Below are positions 1-11,236 of a stretch of DNA of 64,000 bases, one piece after another. The notes under the pieces were generated by a model. It was given only the letters and a program-made list of their open reading frames with translations. It was not told where the DNA came from and did no database searches. The position numbers were made by a program, and so were the translations under genes. The DNA comes from Morinoia aosen (taxonomy: Eukaryota > Arthropoda > Malacostraca > Amphipoda > Talitridae), in NCBI GenBank assembly GCA_030386875.1, contig CM059558.1:7077501-7141500 (forward strand). The letters run 5' to 3'. Each line of letters begins with the position of its first letter. The stretch's first letter is position 1.

Positions 1-2241
1 TTCATAGTACACTTCTACACCGTAAATACACAAGTACTTTTATAGGGAAATATTTCCCATCAATTGTTTTCTGATTATTTTATGAAATAATTATATTTTT
101 CACGAATGAACTTAAAATACTGAATTTTTCGCTCACTCAATGTAATGATTCTTTGCAGCGATATCAGAAGAAAAATATGAATTACACTTTGTTCCCACAT
201 ATTATAATGAAGGCATCTACGGATGCTTTATAATAAAATAATGAAGGCATCTACGGATGCTTTATTTCCAATCAAGCCTGATACATATATCACCTTTTAC
301 ATTGGATTTTCAAATGCCTTATAATATAAAATTTGTTTCTAAAAATTTAAAACTTGGAGTTAAGTAATTCCTCGCATTAAGCAATAATATCCTTCGAATT
401 AAAAAGGAATTCATTTTGTATGCGACGGGCTTTCATCAACTCTAAACACCAATATGAAAGTAAAAAATTGTCACATCTTTTGTTTCCCATCATCAGGCAC
501 AATAGGAAAATAGAATTTTAAGCCTGAAAATATTTTGCTCTTAGATATCGCATTCAAGTAGTTACAGATGACAAGTATTGCCCTCCGCTATTTCAAATTT
601 AAGTAAATTTGGTTGAAACATTTTCACATAAACTCAGTTACTAAAAGAAGCAGACGAAATGAGAGCTTGCTTGTCAATAGCAATTACGTCAATAGATATG
701 TTAGCAAAGAAAGATTGAGAAGTTATTTCTATTCTTATTTTTTACTATCATTCATGATATTTTTGAAGGTTGCTTATTCTACACACACATGATCGCAGCA
801 CTGTACCAGCACCTTTACACAATCAACGGAGGTACGTCAGCTGCGCGTCATACTTCAAAGAAAACGATCCGAACTCGTGTTTTTCTAGGTAAAACTAAAT
901 GAAATAAGAGAATTCTAGGAAAGCGCCTCATACTCGGAATCCTGACCGACACAGCAGTAGTGAATTTCAGGTCTCGTCTGCTCTAACTTTTCCCGCGATT
1001 TAAATCATCGTTATGGCAAGTGTGAAACAAATTGCTCCGCGTTGTCAAATTTTATCAAAAATCAAACGTATAGAACTCGAAAGCCACTTTTTCACGTTTT
1101 TTAGCGTTGTTAACTGTGCATTCAATTCGAATCGATGCGTTTCACGTAGATTTTTTGATTGGCCTCTCGGCATCCATCTTATTAATTAAAATTATTAAAC
1201 ACCTAAAAGCAATTGATAGCCTTCTCGATGGATTTTCAAGGTGAAGAAACTTTACAATAACAGACTTGTTATTAACAAGTTGAAAAACAATAACAATAAC
1301 AGATTCAATAACAGACTTGTTGAAAAAAAGTAAACCATCTGCAGAGTTGGAGAACAGTACACAAAGAAAATAAAATAAGTCTTGAAGGTACCTCATGATG
1401 CTTCACAGATGCATCCGATATTTTTGCACACGTGAAGCAATTGTTGGTGATTCACTTGAGCTGAATAAATACAAGTAAATTCAAAGTTTAAATTATTACT
1501 ATGATCTTTTTTCCAAGTTTCTGTTTCGGTATTCTGTTATTAAAGGCAATAAATGTTATTTTAACTTTACGAGAACTTCACGGATTTCGCAAAAAACACA
1601 TGAACAGTATAGAAGAATAGTAACTGATTAAGTTTTGAAAATGGAGTTTTTCAACAGATTTTTACAAACAACTGAATCGAAAAGCTAAAGTGAATTATTT
1701 GTTAATGAATAGCATTTTCCAAATTTAACTCGTAATAAAAACTCATAGTGAATCAACTATATTCATGCGGATAAACCATACAAGGGCATATACTAGTTGC
1801 ATGCATATCGAATGACTATATTTCACGATTTGAGTGATGTAAACCGTGACCATTTTCGAGTGAATATTCTGTGTGTGTGACAACTTTGTAATAAACAATA
1901 TAGTGAAAGAAACAAGTGAAGTACTATACACTTTCAATGGATTACGTGTGGATTTGAGTCGATAACTATTGTACAAATACTAAAAATAAACAAAATATAC
2001 ACTGTCAAATAAGTACAATTATGGGAAAATGTGACCCAAAAAATCATACTTATAGATGGAAGGCCGGGAAAGATTTAATTCTTCTACTGAAGTTATTGAA
2101 AGTGAAGCGTCTAAGCGTCAACAATATTCCACTTCAGTACATGAAAGAACATGGAAGCAAAAAGCTTAATATTTCAACCGGCTTCCTTCGTACGCTCTAT
2201 CTGTCGGAGTAACTGGACCACAATTTAAAATATCATTCTTA
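1..2241. other. AT-rich stretch without a recognisable gene
   Basis: I see no convincing coding region here. The short open frames are low-complexity and resemble no family I know. If the minus-strand promoter and splice donor at 2243-2454 are real, this stretch would be the first intron of a gene whose coding exons lie beyond the left edge. That is inference only. Confidence 0.35.
203..267. repeat. Short tandem duplication, 34-bp period
   Basis: The phrase ATGAAGGCATCTACGGATGC occurs at 207 and again at 241. The two copies are almost exact, so this is a recent local duplication. Each copy contains the small hairpin GCATC-TACG-GATGC. Confidence 0.8.
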
Positions 2242-2242
2242 C

Positions 2243-2454
2243 CTGATACTTCAGTAGAGTGGTGTGCGATGACAGATGTTCAAACACTCGTAATTTGAAA
2301 GGTCGAGAAGAAATGATCTTCAGAACTACGACGGAGGCGCTTGTGGTTCGCTTGCTACCTTGGAACGACTGCTCACTAATGTGGGGCTCCAGGCCAGCCC
2401 CTGCTATTTAAGTACCGAGTTCTAACTTTAAGAAAGATCTAGAAGACCGGAAAG
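2243..2454 (-). promoter_or_regulatory. Candidate heat-shock-like promoter and first exon, transcribed leftward
   Basis: On the minus strand, spaced TTC/GAA units (2431-2454, containing TCTAGA) precede a TATA-like ACTTAAATAG (2404-2413). About 30 bases further on a GC-richer stretch could be a 5'UTR. It ends in ATCAG followed by GTAAGAAT, a strong splice donor with its GT at 2241-2242. The order matches the hsp70 genes of this window: HSE, TATA, non-coding exon, GTAAGAAT donor. No coding exon is visible to the left, so the gene would start coding outside the window. It could also be an orphan promoter copy or a chance match. Confidence 0.35.
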
Positions 2455-3179
2455 CCAACATAGACACATGAGACAGTAACCTTCGTCGCCCGGTAGATTT
2501 TATCTAGTCGAAATGTTCACGTTGATTATTGAAGAAACGTCTATATGTCCAATTTTTTTCATCATTGCCTTTTCACTCAAATTTTCTCCTTATCGCGTCA
2601 ATTGCAAACTTATTTATTGAGTGAAAAATTTACGTAGATGTTTCAAGTCAAAACTTACGTAATCTAGCAATTGATTCTTATTTCGTCGTAGTCTCATTCC
2701 TAGGAAAGAAAGACTATTCCATTTGGATGCTATCAAAGTAATATTTACAATACCCATAATTTGTTTCGTTTATTTTTGGGGAGGTTTGTGACTCTCCCTC
2801 TGTGCTCAATTAGATATATCAAATACACAATTAGTTGATTACACAATGGATTATATGTAAAAAACACTTCGTTAAAACTACGTTATAGCGTTATATAACA
2901 TTGTGGAGAAATTATTAAAATTTCATACACATAGAGACTAATTATTTACTTGCTTAAGCAAAATCACACTTGAAGGAATGGTTTTACTGCGCAATGTTAG
3001 CGAAATTAAATATGAATTGAATACATTCTTCGATATGTTGAAAACGTGAATCTTTCTTCTCAATGCTCAGTTTCTTCGTATTGTATGAGTAGACATCGCT
3101 TAAGGTAAATGGAAAGGTGTTAATAAACAAGAACATCGAACCGAAAAATGTACGTACAAAGTATGCGAGCCATTGGTGT

Positions 3180-3440
3180 CTGTAATTCCGTGCGGATGTG
3201 CGACCAACGCTTGTCTGATGAGCAGAGGAGCGGGTGGGTTGGGGGTCGACGCCGCCTTGTCAGCTGCCGGTCTTTGCCTCCCAACAGACATTCCTGAACT
3301 ATGAGTGGCTCCATGGCGCGAAGTCGATCGACACAGACTGGAATGGGAAACTCCAACGCTGAAGTTATGTTTATGAAGTTCATTTACGCACAGATCGGTT
3401 CTGGAAAGAAAAGGGGACCCCATGATAGCTGCTGCGAGAT
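3180..3440. other. Unassigned GC-richer block
   Basis: Base composition rises clearly above the surroundings. A 122-codon minus-strand frame spans it, but I see no motif, no convincing start context and no paralogue elsewhere in the window. It may be an exon, a captured gene fragment or a decayed element. Confidence 0.25.
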
Positions 3441-5718
3441 GCACGAACTTACGAACATGGAGACTCACAAACAGAACATTTAATATCCCTACGATAGTTC
3501 GTTAATAAGTTACAAACAGTTTTCAAATGATTAATTCCCCTAAGTGAATTACAGTTTGCCTTAGAGCTATGATAAGTGATCTCCTAAATTCGCGAGTGGT
3601 AGTAGTAAAATGTTTAATTATCATTTATTTCCCTTGTTCGTGGAAAATGTATACCGTTGTGAAGAACGGCACTTTAAACCTAAGCGACGGTTCTTTAAAT
3701 GCTTCACAAATTTTGATCTGTCTAAATAGTGTCTTGTTTAAGAACTACCTTCGCCTCAAGATATGAGTAATGACATTCAGTGGATATATTAGTCTTTGGA
3801 ATCAATTTATACGCGTCTCAGTTTTGTACAGTACAGTTCTGTTTCGGGTCAACCATACCCGAATTCCTCAGTGCTTTCAATCAAAAGAATGCGCATTTAA
3901 GGCAAACTGACCATGTGGAGAACTCATCAGGTCTGTAAACTACACTCGACGCACAATGAGATGCGTCCCCCATTTCAGCTTCTTGTAATTTTCTCCAGAA
4001 AAAGTCACTACAGCACATTGATTTTTGTAAAGAATGTGCTAGCGAATCATGGATTGGATGAAATAACTGGGAAATTACATGTCTGTGACGTATTTAAAGG
4101 TTAATTCAACAAAGACCGTTGTCCAATATTGAAGTAAACCGTGCAAAAAATTATCGGCACCGGTCGAAACGCTCTTTTTGTGAAGCATAGCCAACTTTTG
4201 CTCCACATAATTTAAAACAAAATTGTATCTTAATTCACTCTACATAGTGAAGTTAATAATTTCAAAAGGAGCTGAAAATTTTATGAACTATGAAAACCCG
4301 AGCTGTTGTAGTTCAGTGCGAGTACGTGTGTTGGCCGGAAATTTTTGGGTCCTCTTTGTCTTTGTAGCTGAAATTTAGCCCTTGTGGGAACCAAGAGGCT
4401 GATATTTTAACATGCATAGTGGCATTTGGTTCCGTGTCACAGTTCCTAAATTAAGTGACATCATGATTGTGGAACTATTGAATTTAAAGCCTCATTTCTT
4501 TTCATTCAAATGAAGTTATCATGAATGAAAAGTACGTTAGGTACTAATAATCAAACCCTACAGAATTTTTTTCCGCTTGAATTTTTATTTAAATTGTAGT
4601 CTAATAACTATTTTTAATTATCATGCCCACAGAAAATCAATATTTGATAAATAAGACGTAATTTGACAACGGGTTCTAACTATCATAAAACCTGGACGCC
4701 TTACTGAGAGTAAAATGACGTACATCGGATTAAGCTTATTTAGGAGCTATTCAATTAGTTCATAGTTTTAAGCAGTTCAAGAATATACCATGAAATCTGC
4801 CTCAGGCTACAATGTTGCATTAAGAATTTCAAATCAAATGGTATTTTTTTGGCACTAGTTTTCTCTTCATTTGTAGGAAACATGGGGTCAAAATTATTCA
4901 AATGAAGCTGAGCATAACTTCGGAAATGTAATGGGTACAAATGACCTTTTTCTATTTGAACACTCTTAGATACTGATGGAAGTGGATGTACGTAGATGAA
5001 AAGATATGTAATCGCTGTGAAAATTTATTGGAACGTGCGACTAATTTTTTATATCTTTAGAATTATTTTTATCAAACGTATAACAAAACGAAGCGCTTAC
5101 TGTACGGAGATAGAGATCAGATAACGATACTACCATAGTTTTCACATTTATTATAATTGTTTTAACATCTATAGATGCGCCAACCGGGGTCAAAAAGCTA
5201 GAGTTGAGTCGAAGAGGTCTGACATCGCGTGCCAAATGTGATGTCAGAGGAGCAGGCGTTGCCACATTTACTGGGAAACAAAGTCTGGGCTGGATTTCCA
5301 GTACTCATGAAAAGGTGCCAACTAGTCTGTTTTTAAATTTAGACTGAGTTGAAGTGTTTTTACTCCCACTCGGTCAATTATGTTGAATGGTTGCTATGCA
5401 ACAAGTAACAGCGAATGTAAATTAATAGGACTTCCCATTTACTAGACCTGACAATTCTGGTTTCGTCCACTTGTTTCTACGTTCGATATCCCATCAAGCT
5501 TAATCTCATAATTTTTTTTCAGTGTGTTCTAGATGCTTCTAGCAAAGCCAAGAAACATCGCGCGTTTTTCCTTATTCCTTTTCAACTGTAGTTTTTCAAG
5601 GAACAAAAATGAAATGTGTTAGAAAATAAGAAAGAAAAAATTTTACAATGTAGGTAAACGAAGCAGCACCAATAAAGATAGGAATAAGGTATGAAAAAGA
5701 CATAGTATTGCATTAGTA

Positions 5719-5775
5719 AAATATATATATATATACTATACATGTATTTAAACATATACAGACGCATATATATAA
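5719..5775. repeat. AT-rich microsatellite
   Basis: Runs of AT dinucleotides with interruptions (ATATATATATATACTATACATG and similar). Confidence 0.75.
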
Positions 5776-6429
5776 TTATTTTAATAAAACATTGGATATT
5801 TCACGCCTTTAACTAATATCTTTAACCTTTATCCAAATTTACATGCTATAGCTCACTGCGTCTAAAATTTCGTTTAGATTGAAAGCAAGTAGAAAATTTC
5901 ATTCAATGGCTGCTTATGAATATATGAAACATGTCAACTTTTCCGAATCAAGTATCAAATAGGAGAAATGATGTTAGATAGCTACTGGTCACCTGACTTG
6001 GGACATAACAAGCTCTCTCAGTTTCTGGCGCAGTATTGTGGAATAAGCTTCCCAGCGTACGAAAACTCTCAAGTTATAAAAGAATTCAATGCGAACGTGA
6101 CGCGCCGGTTCGCATTTCTGTCGTAGAAAATAACGCTCTGTAACATTTCGTTGTTCAACATTGCCCAACTCATGCTAAATAATCGACCGTTTGCTCACTG
6201 CGATTTTGAGGTCAACATTTCAAACTTCACAAAACTGTAGTGTCTATAACTGTGTTAGGTTATGTTTTTTACTGACTAATGTCATGGTGTTTCCTTCGGT
6301 AACGTAGTCTTCCGCATCTCTTCCATTGGCGTGATAAAAAAATATTTCTCCGAGTTCCTGGATTCGCATACTAGTTGATGCGTATGAGTGCAAATATAGT
6401 TCTGAATGTCAACCTCGTTGCCTTAGACG

Positions 6430-6735
6430 CAGAAATGATTTAATCTACCAGGTTAACTTTCGAAATAATTCCTTATACCGCAAGTCCGTGAGCTCGTATT
6501 TCAATGTAAGTGTGCACTAAACAAAGTGTTTTCAACAATACACCGTCATTGAAATTATATAATTTTTCCAATTGTAGTTACATATACTATCAAACCTAGA
6601 TTAAGGAACAACAGGAATACATTGCCCTCAATCATTTATTTCGACTAGTGACATGGGTATTACGACACTCATGTGTGTGTATCAACTAAGGATCCTAATT
6701 TTAAGATATTTTAAAAACCACTGATGAGCTTTTTT
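6430..6735 (+). repeat. Diverged copy of the hsp70-upstream repeat
   Basis: This stretch follows the same sequence order as 22110-22350 and 34370-34600: TTTCAA-GTAAGTG, then GTGTTTTCAACAAT, then a TTTCGAC stretch followed by GACATGGGTATTACGA, then TATCAA...GAGGATC, then a run ending in AAAAACCAC. Similarity is patchy, so it is an old copy of DNA now found upstream of hsp70-A and hsp70-B. No coding capacity is evident. Confidence 0.6.
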
Positions 6736-6951
6736 GTATCATCTTTAGTATAAATAAAACTGATTTTCGTTCATATTTTTCTTTCTATTCCTTACTACTC
6801 CTACTGCGAAGGCCTCACACTTAGCCTGTACAGCGCAGTCGCTTATGGAACCACGACTAGGTTCATTTGTAATCTACATTTAAATGTGTAGAAATTTTGC
6901 AGCTATTTGTTACTTTTAAGCCGTGCTTTATTCTAGCTCTTGTGCGCCAGA

Positions 6952-8258
6952 GGGTGCGCCAGAGAAACTTACTTATTTGAAAGGTCAATAAAAACAAAAG
7001 TACTTCAGTTATTGTTTTAAATTATTTTTTATATGAGAATACAATATCCGAATTTTTTTTCATGTTGTCTTGAAAATGACATCGGATAAATGGCGACCCC
7101 CATTGCGCATACACTGATGAAGTCGATTTTTGAAATTCGTATCCACTCTTTGCAGCATATCAATCGGTATGTTGGCAATGGCGTCGCGAATGTTGTTCTT
7201 GAGGTGTGCTATGGTCCGTGGTCGATCGACATAAACCAGGGATTTCAAATAACCCCATAAAAAGAAATCGCATGGAGTCAAATCTGGAGAGCGTGCCGGC
7301 CATTGGAGATCGCCTCTGAGAGAGATGAGGCGGTCGGGGAAATGTTGTCGCAACAAATTCATTGAGCCTCGTGCTGTGGCTCCATCTTGCTGAAACCACA
7401 CGTTCCTAACGTTCATTTCTTCGAGTCTTGGAAGAAAAAATTCCTCGATCATGTTCCTGTAACGAGCTCCATGCACGGTAACTGCGCGTTCGTTTTCTTC
7501 AAAAAAATAAGGACCAATTATTCCCATTACCGACATCGCACACCAGACAGTCACTCGCTCACAATTAAGTGGCTTCTGGTGAAGCTCACGTGGATTTACA
7601 CCACACCAATAACGCATGTTTTGCCTGTTGACGCACCCGGAAATGTGGAAGTGAGCCTCGTCACTGAAAAAAACCACCGCGTCTTCAGGCAGGTTTTCAA
7701 TCAGCATTTCACACGCATTTTGACGGGCAACAAAATCGCGTTCACTTAATTCTTGCACAACAGCCAATTTATAGGGATGAAATTGAAGGTCTTCATGGAG
7801 AATTCGTCGAACAGTGGTGTCAGAAATTCCCATAGCAGCTGCGTGTTTGCGAGCCGAACGCCGGGGAGAACGCACAACTGACTGCCTCACTCTTTCGATA
7901 TTTTCCGGAGTTCTGATGATCCGTTGAAGTCCATTTCTGGGTTTAGCGACACTTCCACACTCCCGAAATGAGTTAACCCACGACAGAATGGAATTACGCC
8001 CAGGAACGAGTCTGTGAGGAGGAATTTCAAAGCGAGCGCGGAAGGCACGTTGCGTAGCAACAATTGAGCGACCGTTAGAAAAGAAGCTCTCGACTGCGAA
8101 GGCCCGCTGCTCTCTAGACCAGAGCATGATGGCAACTGACTGGCGGGAGAAACAAACTTGGGAACTTCCATCTCCAGATGCGCCCCCTCTCGCCCCTCTA
8201 CCCGCTCAACTAACCGCGCGGGAATTTTTTCAAATAAGTAAGTTTCTCTGGCGCACCC
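6952..8258 (-). mobile_element. Complete Tc1/mariner-superfamily DNA transposon
   Basis: The 1307-bp element is bounded by perfect 31-bp terminal inverted repeats (6952-6982 and 8228-8258) beginning GGGTGCGCCAGAGAAACTTA. It contains one uninterrupted transposase gene on the minus strand. No TA target duplication is obvious at these boundaries. On the left the terminal phrase GTGCGCCAGAG is partly repeated just outside the element (6941-6951), so the true end or the insertion history may be more complex. Perfect termini and an open gene suggest a young copy. Confidence 0.88.
7060..8127 (-). CDS. Mariner-like transposase (DDE, D38D spacing)
   Basis: A 355-residue protein that should cut and rejoin the ends of the surrounding transposon in the nucleus. 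Residues 1-110 form the DNA-binding part, with the EQRAFAV...TQRAF...RNSILSWV pattern of the helix-turn-helix domain common in insect transposases of this group (DUF4817-like), then a second HTH (TVRRIL). The catalytic domain shows FFSDEAHF (D156), WFQQDGA (D248) and SPDLTPCDFFLWGYL (D287). The last two acidic residues are separated by 38 residues, longer than the D34D of classical mariners. The ATG at 8127 is the natural start, just inside the right inverted repeat. No frameshift or stop is present and all three acidic residues are retained, so the protein may be active. Confidence 0.9.
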   Translation of the reverse strand: MLWSREQRAFAVESFFSNGRSIVATQRAFRARFEIPPHRLVPGRNSILSWVNSFRECGSVAKPRNGLQRIIRTPENIERVRQSVVRSPRRSARKHAAAMGISDTTVRRILHEDLQFHPYKLAVVQELSERDFVARQNACEMLIENLPEDAVVFFSDEAHFHISGCVNRQNMRYWCGVNPRELHQKPLNCERVTVWCAMSVMGIIGPYFFEENERAVTVHGARYRNMIEEFFLPRLEEMNVRNVWFQQDGATARGSMNLLRQHFPDRLISLRGDLQWPARSPDLTPCDFFLWGYLKSLVYVDRPRTIAHLKNNIRDAIANIPIDMLQRVDTNFKNRLHQCMRNGGRHLSDVIFKTT

Positions 8259-8584
8259 GTTACTAATGTCTGTATGCTATCATAAAGAAAACCAAGAAAA
8301 TGAGAAACCTAAAATATTTTTGTCCATTGACTATAACTTGTTTTCTCTCATAATTCTGTCAGAAAATTAAAAACTAACGCATTATCCGTCTTTGTCGTAT
8401 TGGTGCTAGGAAATACAAAAGTTTAAAATTACCTTTAATTGGTATTTAGTCCAATAAAGAGCATTCGTTAAAGTTTACTTCGTGAAAATTTTTTTCTTAC
8501 AAAATAAATGGATAACCTAAATGATACGGTACTACAAATCACGTTCTGACATTCTTGTCAAGCCCATCCGTCAGTGTGTGATTT

Positions 8585-8690
8585 TGATTAAAAAGAAAGA
8601 AAAGAAAGAAAACCGTTTATTTACAAGTTGCCACATGAGATACATGCCAACATATTGGCTTTTAAAAATTTCTTAATATAAGACGTCCTA
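8585..8690 (-). repeat. Retroposon 3' end with TTTC tail
   Basis: Read on the minus strand, it ends in AAATAAACGGTTTTCTTTC followed by TTTC units. A similar 3' end occurs at 19660-19745. An AATAAA signal followed by a simple repeat tail is typical of a truncated LINE or SINE insertion. The parent family cannot be named from this fragment. Confidence 0.5.
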
Positions 8691-8701
8691 AAACAAAAGT
8701 T

Positions 8702-8909
8702 CCATACGAGGAGTGCTAATTGACAAACCATCCGAGGTGTACAAATAGATAAGCCAAACGAGGCATAATAGTAGACAAACTATACGAAGTATGCTAATAG
8801 ACAAACTATCAGAGGTGTACAAATAGATAGACCATACGAGGCATATTAATAGACAAAATATACGAGGCGTACTAACAGACAAACCATACGTGGCGTGCTA
8901 ATAGTCTAT
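8702..8909. repeat. 26-bp tandem repeat, eight copies
   Basis: Eight consecutive 26-bp units fit the consensus CCATACGAGGCGTGCTAATA followed by GACAAA. Copies differ at several positions but keep the period exactly (unit starts at 8702, 8728 ... 8884). Because 26 is not a multiple of three, the frames read through it are not real proteins. Confidence 0.9.
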
Positions 8910-8934
8910 CTCTGTCAAGGTGTAGTTGAATAAG

Positions 8935-9185
8935 AAATGATAAATATCATCTCTTGGATATTTTATATTCCAAGAGATTGTTAACAACTTATAAATAATT
9001 CGAATACTACTAAAGAATTCTTCGGAACTCCCAAGTTTTTAGTTGAAATTATCGAAGTAAGAAAAAGACAAAAAACGCTATACCGGAGCAGATTGAAACA
9101 CCATCCTAAATGACAATCAAGTGTTGAGAAGAGGTTAGTCACGAAGTAATTTATAAAGAACATCGCGCAACACAGCACGCACATT
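8935..9185 (-). repeat. Inverted, diverged copy of hsp70-upstream repeat DNA
   Basis: The reverse complement follows 20010-20180 and 32240-32410 in order: ACTAAC, GACGGTGTTT-like, a TTTAGTT...ACTT block, GAAGGAATT-like, TTATTTATA-GTTGT. It is therefore a fragment of the same repeat family in the opposite direction. The conceptual translations also resemble each other, but I see no recognisable domain. Confidence 0.5.
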
Positions 9186-9484
9186 TAAAAATGCGTAAAC
9201 AAACTTACACTCAAAAATGAAATGCATGGCTTGTTCGGCACATAAACATAAAGATAATTTTTGCACGAGCGCTTTATTTCATTTGTCTGTTTATACTTTT
9301 AATTTCTTCTGTTCACAGAAATGCCCTTCGGGGCCGTGATAGATCGATTTATGAATCATTAAGCAAGCGCAATCAATTTGTTTGTTTTTGCAATTTGGCT
9401 CATTGTTAACTGATCGCAGAGCTTTAGGTAAAATGTAATGTGTCTTGAGGTTTTGCTTTTTACGCAAAAAATAGAAATAGAAAC

Positions 9485-9615
9485 ATATATATGCACATGT
9501 GTGTATATATATGTACGAACGTGTGCATGTGCACAGATACATAGACATTCATATTTGCGTGCGCACACATACACACACATGCACACACTTACACACACAT
9601 ATTCATATACATACG
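9485..9615. repeat. Purine-pyrimidine alternating microsatellite (CA/TG/TA-rich)
   Basis: An imperfect run of TATATG, TGTGTA, GTGCATGTGCAC and CACACATA units. The open frames found here on both strands are artefacts of the simple sequence. Confidence 0.75.
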
Positions 9616-10126
9616 TATTGAAAATGAATACAAGAAAAATGCTAATTAACATAAAAAATAATCTTGTTCTTTCTACAATTAAAATGACAGCCAAAGCTCT
9701 GTGTAATCGTAAGAAATATCCTGAGGAAAAATAAGGAATAGAAAAAGGACTTCGAAAAAAGTAAATTATGATTAACTTAAATGAGAGACTCTCTGAGACT
9801 AAATTATTTCCATTCTCCATGCCTCGACAACATGTGTCACTAACGCAAAGCCGTTAAGCCAATGTGTCAATGCCTATAGAAATAGAGACTTGCTCCTCTC
9901 AAGAGCGTTCTTATCAATGTTCACCGTTTTTTTCTTAGTGAGCGCTATTTACAAGCTTTAAATTTAGTTTAATCCACTCAAGTGTACCTTTTTTATGTTT
10001 TTCTCTAAATATTTTATTTAACCATTGGCTACTAAAATACCACTAATGGTTTTTGCACAAATTAAAGATCTCTAGGTTAATAATTATTCAATACCCAATG
10101 GGGTGATGAATTTGGTGATTCAGCTC

Positions 10127-10175
10127 TGCTGGAAATACTGCTGGACAGCTGCTGGAAATACTGCTGGAAATAAAT
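10127..10175. repeat. Short tandem repeat GCTGGAAATACT
   Basis: GCTGGAAATACT occurs three times in near-tandem (10128, 10152 and 10164 approximately), with a related GCTGGACA unit between. A small local expansion with no known function. Confidence 0.65.
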
Positions 10176-10199
10176 TTTCTTTTGCTTTCCTTTTTCAGT

Positions 10200-11010
10200 C
10201 ACCGTCATTTATGTACCAAATGTCATAAAGTTATTGCCTGATTACAGCAAATTCGTCGAGGTATGAATATGTGTGCCTAAAAAATTGTTTCGGATTTCTG
10301 ATATCTTGACCAGCTAATTTTGAATGCAGAATTTTTTACTTCCGACCATTCTACTTACGTTATTCCCGGATTTCGCAGAAGCCAAAACTCATTTGCCGAT
10401 ATAAGGGGAAACTCTCAAGAGCGTTTTACATCCGAGTGTCACTGTGTTCATATTTTTTTATTATTGTTTGTGTTTGTAAGCATTATCTAACTTAGATTTC
10501 CTTGGGCATAGGAATACATTATTGGTTTTCTTACAATATCACGGATAAACATTTTCATGGGCTGTTATACCACCCATGTACGTCTTCCAGCCAAGGATCT
10601 TCATGTCAAAATATTTTAAAGCCAAGGCTAGTTTTTGGATGAATTTTGTTTGAAAATAAATATAACATTTTTACTATTAGTATCTATAGTATACCGATAA
10701 GTGTACCGAAAATATCATGGAGACACGGACTAGACAGTGCGAAATGTTTGTTCCAGTGTTTCATTCGTCGCGTTTAAACGTTTTGTTAGCCTCTAGTGAC
10801 AATTTCTCGTTTCTAACGCTCGAGAGTACGTGCATCATTATTTATGTATTCAATTTCACGAATTGCTCCGTTCGTGTGGTAAGTATTTTGGTTAGCATTA
10901 TGCAACAATCTTTTCTTGTTCCTGATTCGACGAGTACAATGTATGTAGGAAATACGAAAATGCGTGGTGTGATAAAACCTGTTCTCCGAGCTAGTTACCT
11001 GGTACACCGG
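10200..11010 (+). repeat. Old diverged copy of the hsp70-upstream block
   Basis: The order of motifs parallels 21380-22010: TTATTCCCGGATTTCGCAGAAGCC against TTATTCCCTGATGCCGCAAAAACC, a GTTCATnTTTATATTTT-like stretch, CATTATC-AACTT, and then TTTTGGTTAGC...ACAATC...TTTTC...GTAGGAAAT. Identity is too low for a recent event. A 222-codon frame crossing it continues into the SINE beyond and is unlikely to be a gene. Confidence 0.55.
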
Positions 11011-11039
11011 GTGATACTGTATATTGGTTTTTCAAATGC

Positions 11040-11236
11040 CTTACAACTAACACCAGGACGTCAAGACGGTTTATCCCGTAAAGCCGGTACCTATTTCCGA
11101 CACCTAGGTAGAGTGGGGTATCGTGCTTTGAGTTTTCTCTTATACTCAACAGGGAAAGTCGCCGAGCAGCGCCAGGATTCGAACCAACGACACCTTCACG
11201 AAAGGCGCGTTCTTAACCACTCGGCTGCGGCGAACA
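11040..11236 (-). mobile_element. tRNA-derived SINE
   Basis: A tRNA-like head (11159-11234) is followed on the minus strand by a non-tRNA body of about 120 bp with no coding capacity. A tRNA head with intact pol III boxes joined to an unrelated body is the SINE plan. The far end is not defined and no target duplication was identified. Confidence 0.55.
11159..11234 (-). tRNA. tRNA-like sequence, probably the SINE head
   Basis: 76 bases on the minus strand show an A-box-like GCCGAGTGGTTAAG, a 7-base anticodon loop TTCGTGA (anticodon CGT, threonine type) closed by CGCCT/AGGTG, and a B-box GGTTCGAATCC. The acceptor ends TCGCCG/CGGCGA pair. The T-stem is poorly paired beyond two base pairs. The failing T-stem and attached body argue for a SINE head or tRNA pseudogene, not a working tRNA gene. 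Confidence 0.4.

Larger units (their letters stand above)
2455..6425. other. Intergenic stretch, no supported gene
   Basis: Mostly AT-rich unique-looking DNA. The exceptions are a GC-richer block at about 3180-3440 and an AT microsatellite at about 5719-5775, listed separately. Open frames are short, lack codon structure and match no family I recognise. Confidence 0.4.

Noticed and set aside
8688..8882. Hydrophobic 64-residue repeat protein on the minus strand
   Set aside because: A translation of the 26-bp satellite; the period is not a multiple of three.
8702..8909. CRISPR-like array
   Set aside because: Units are directly contiguous without unique spacers, and the DNA is eukaryotic.
9291..9820. 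Cys/Tyr-rich open frames on both strands
   Set aside because: Products of the CA/TG microsatellite.
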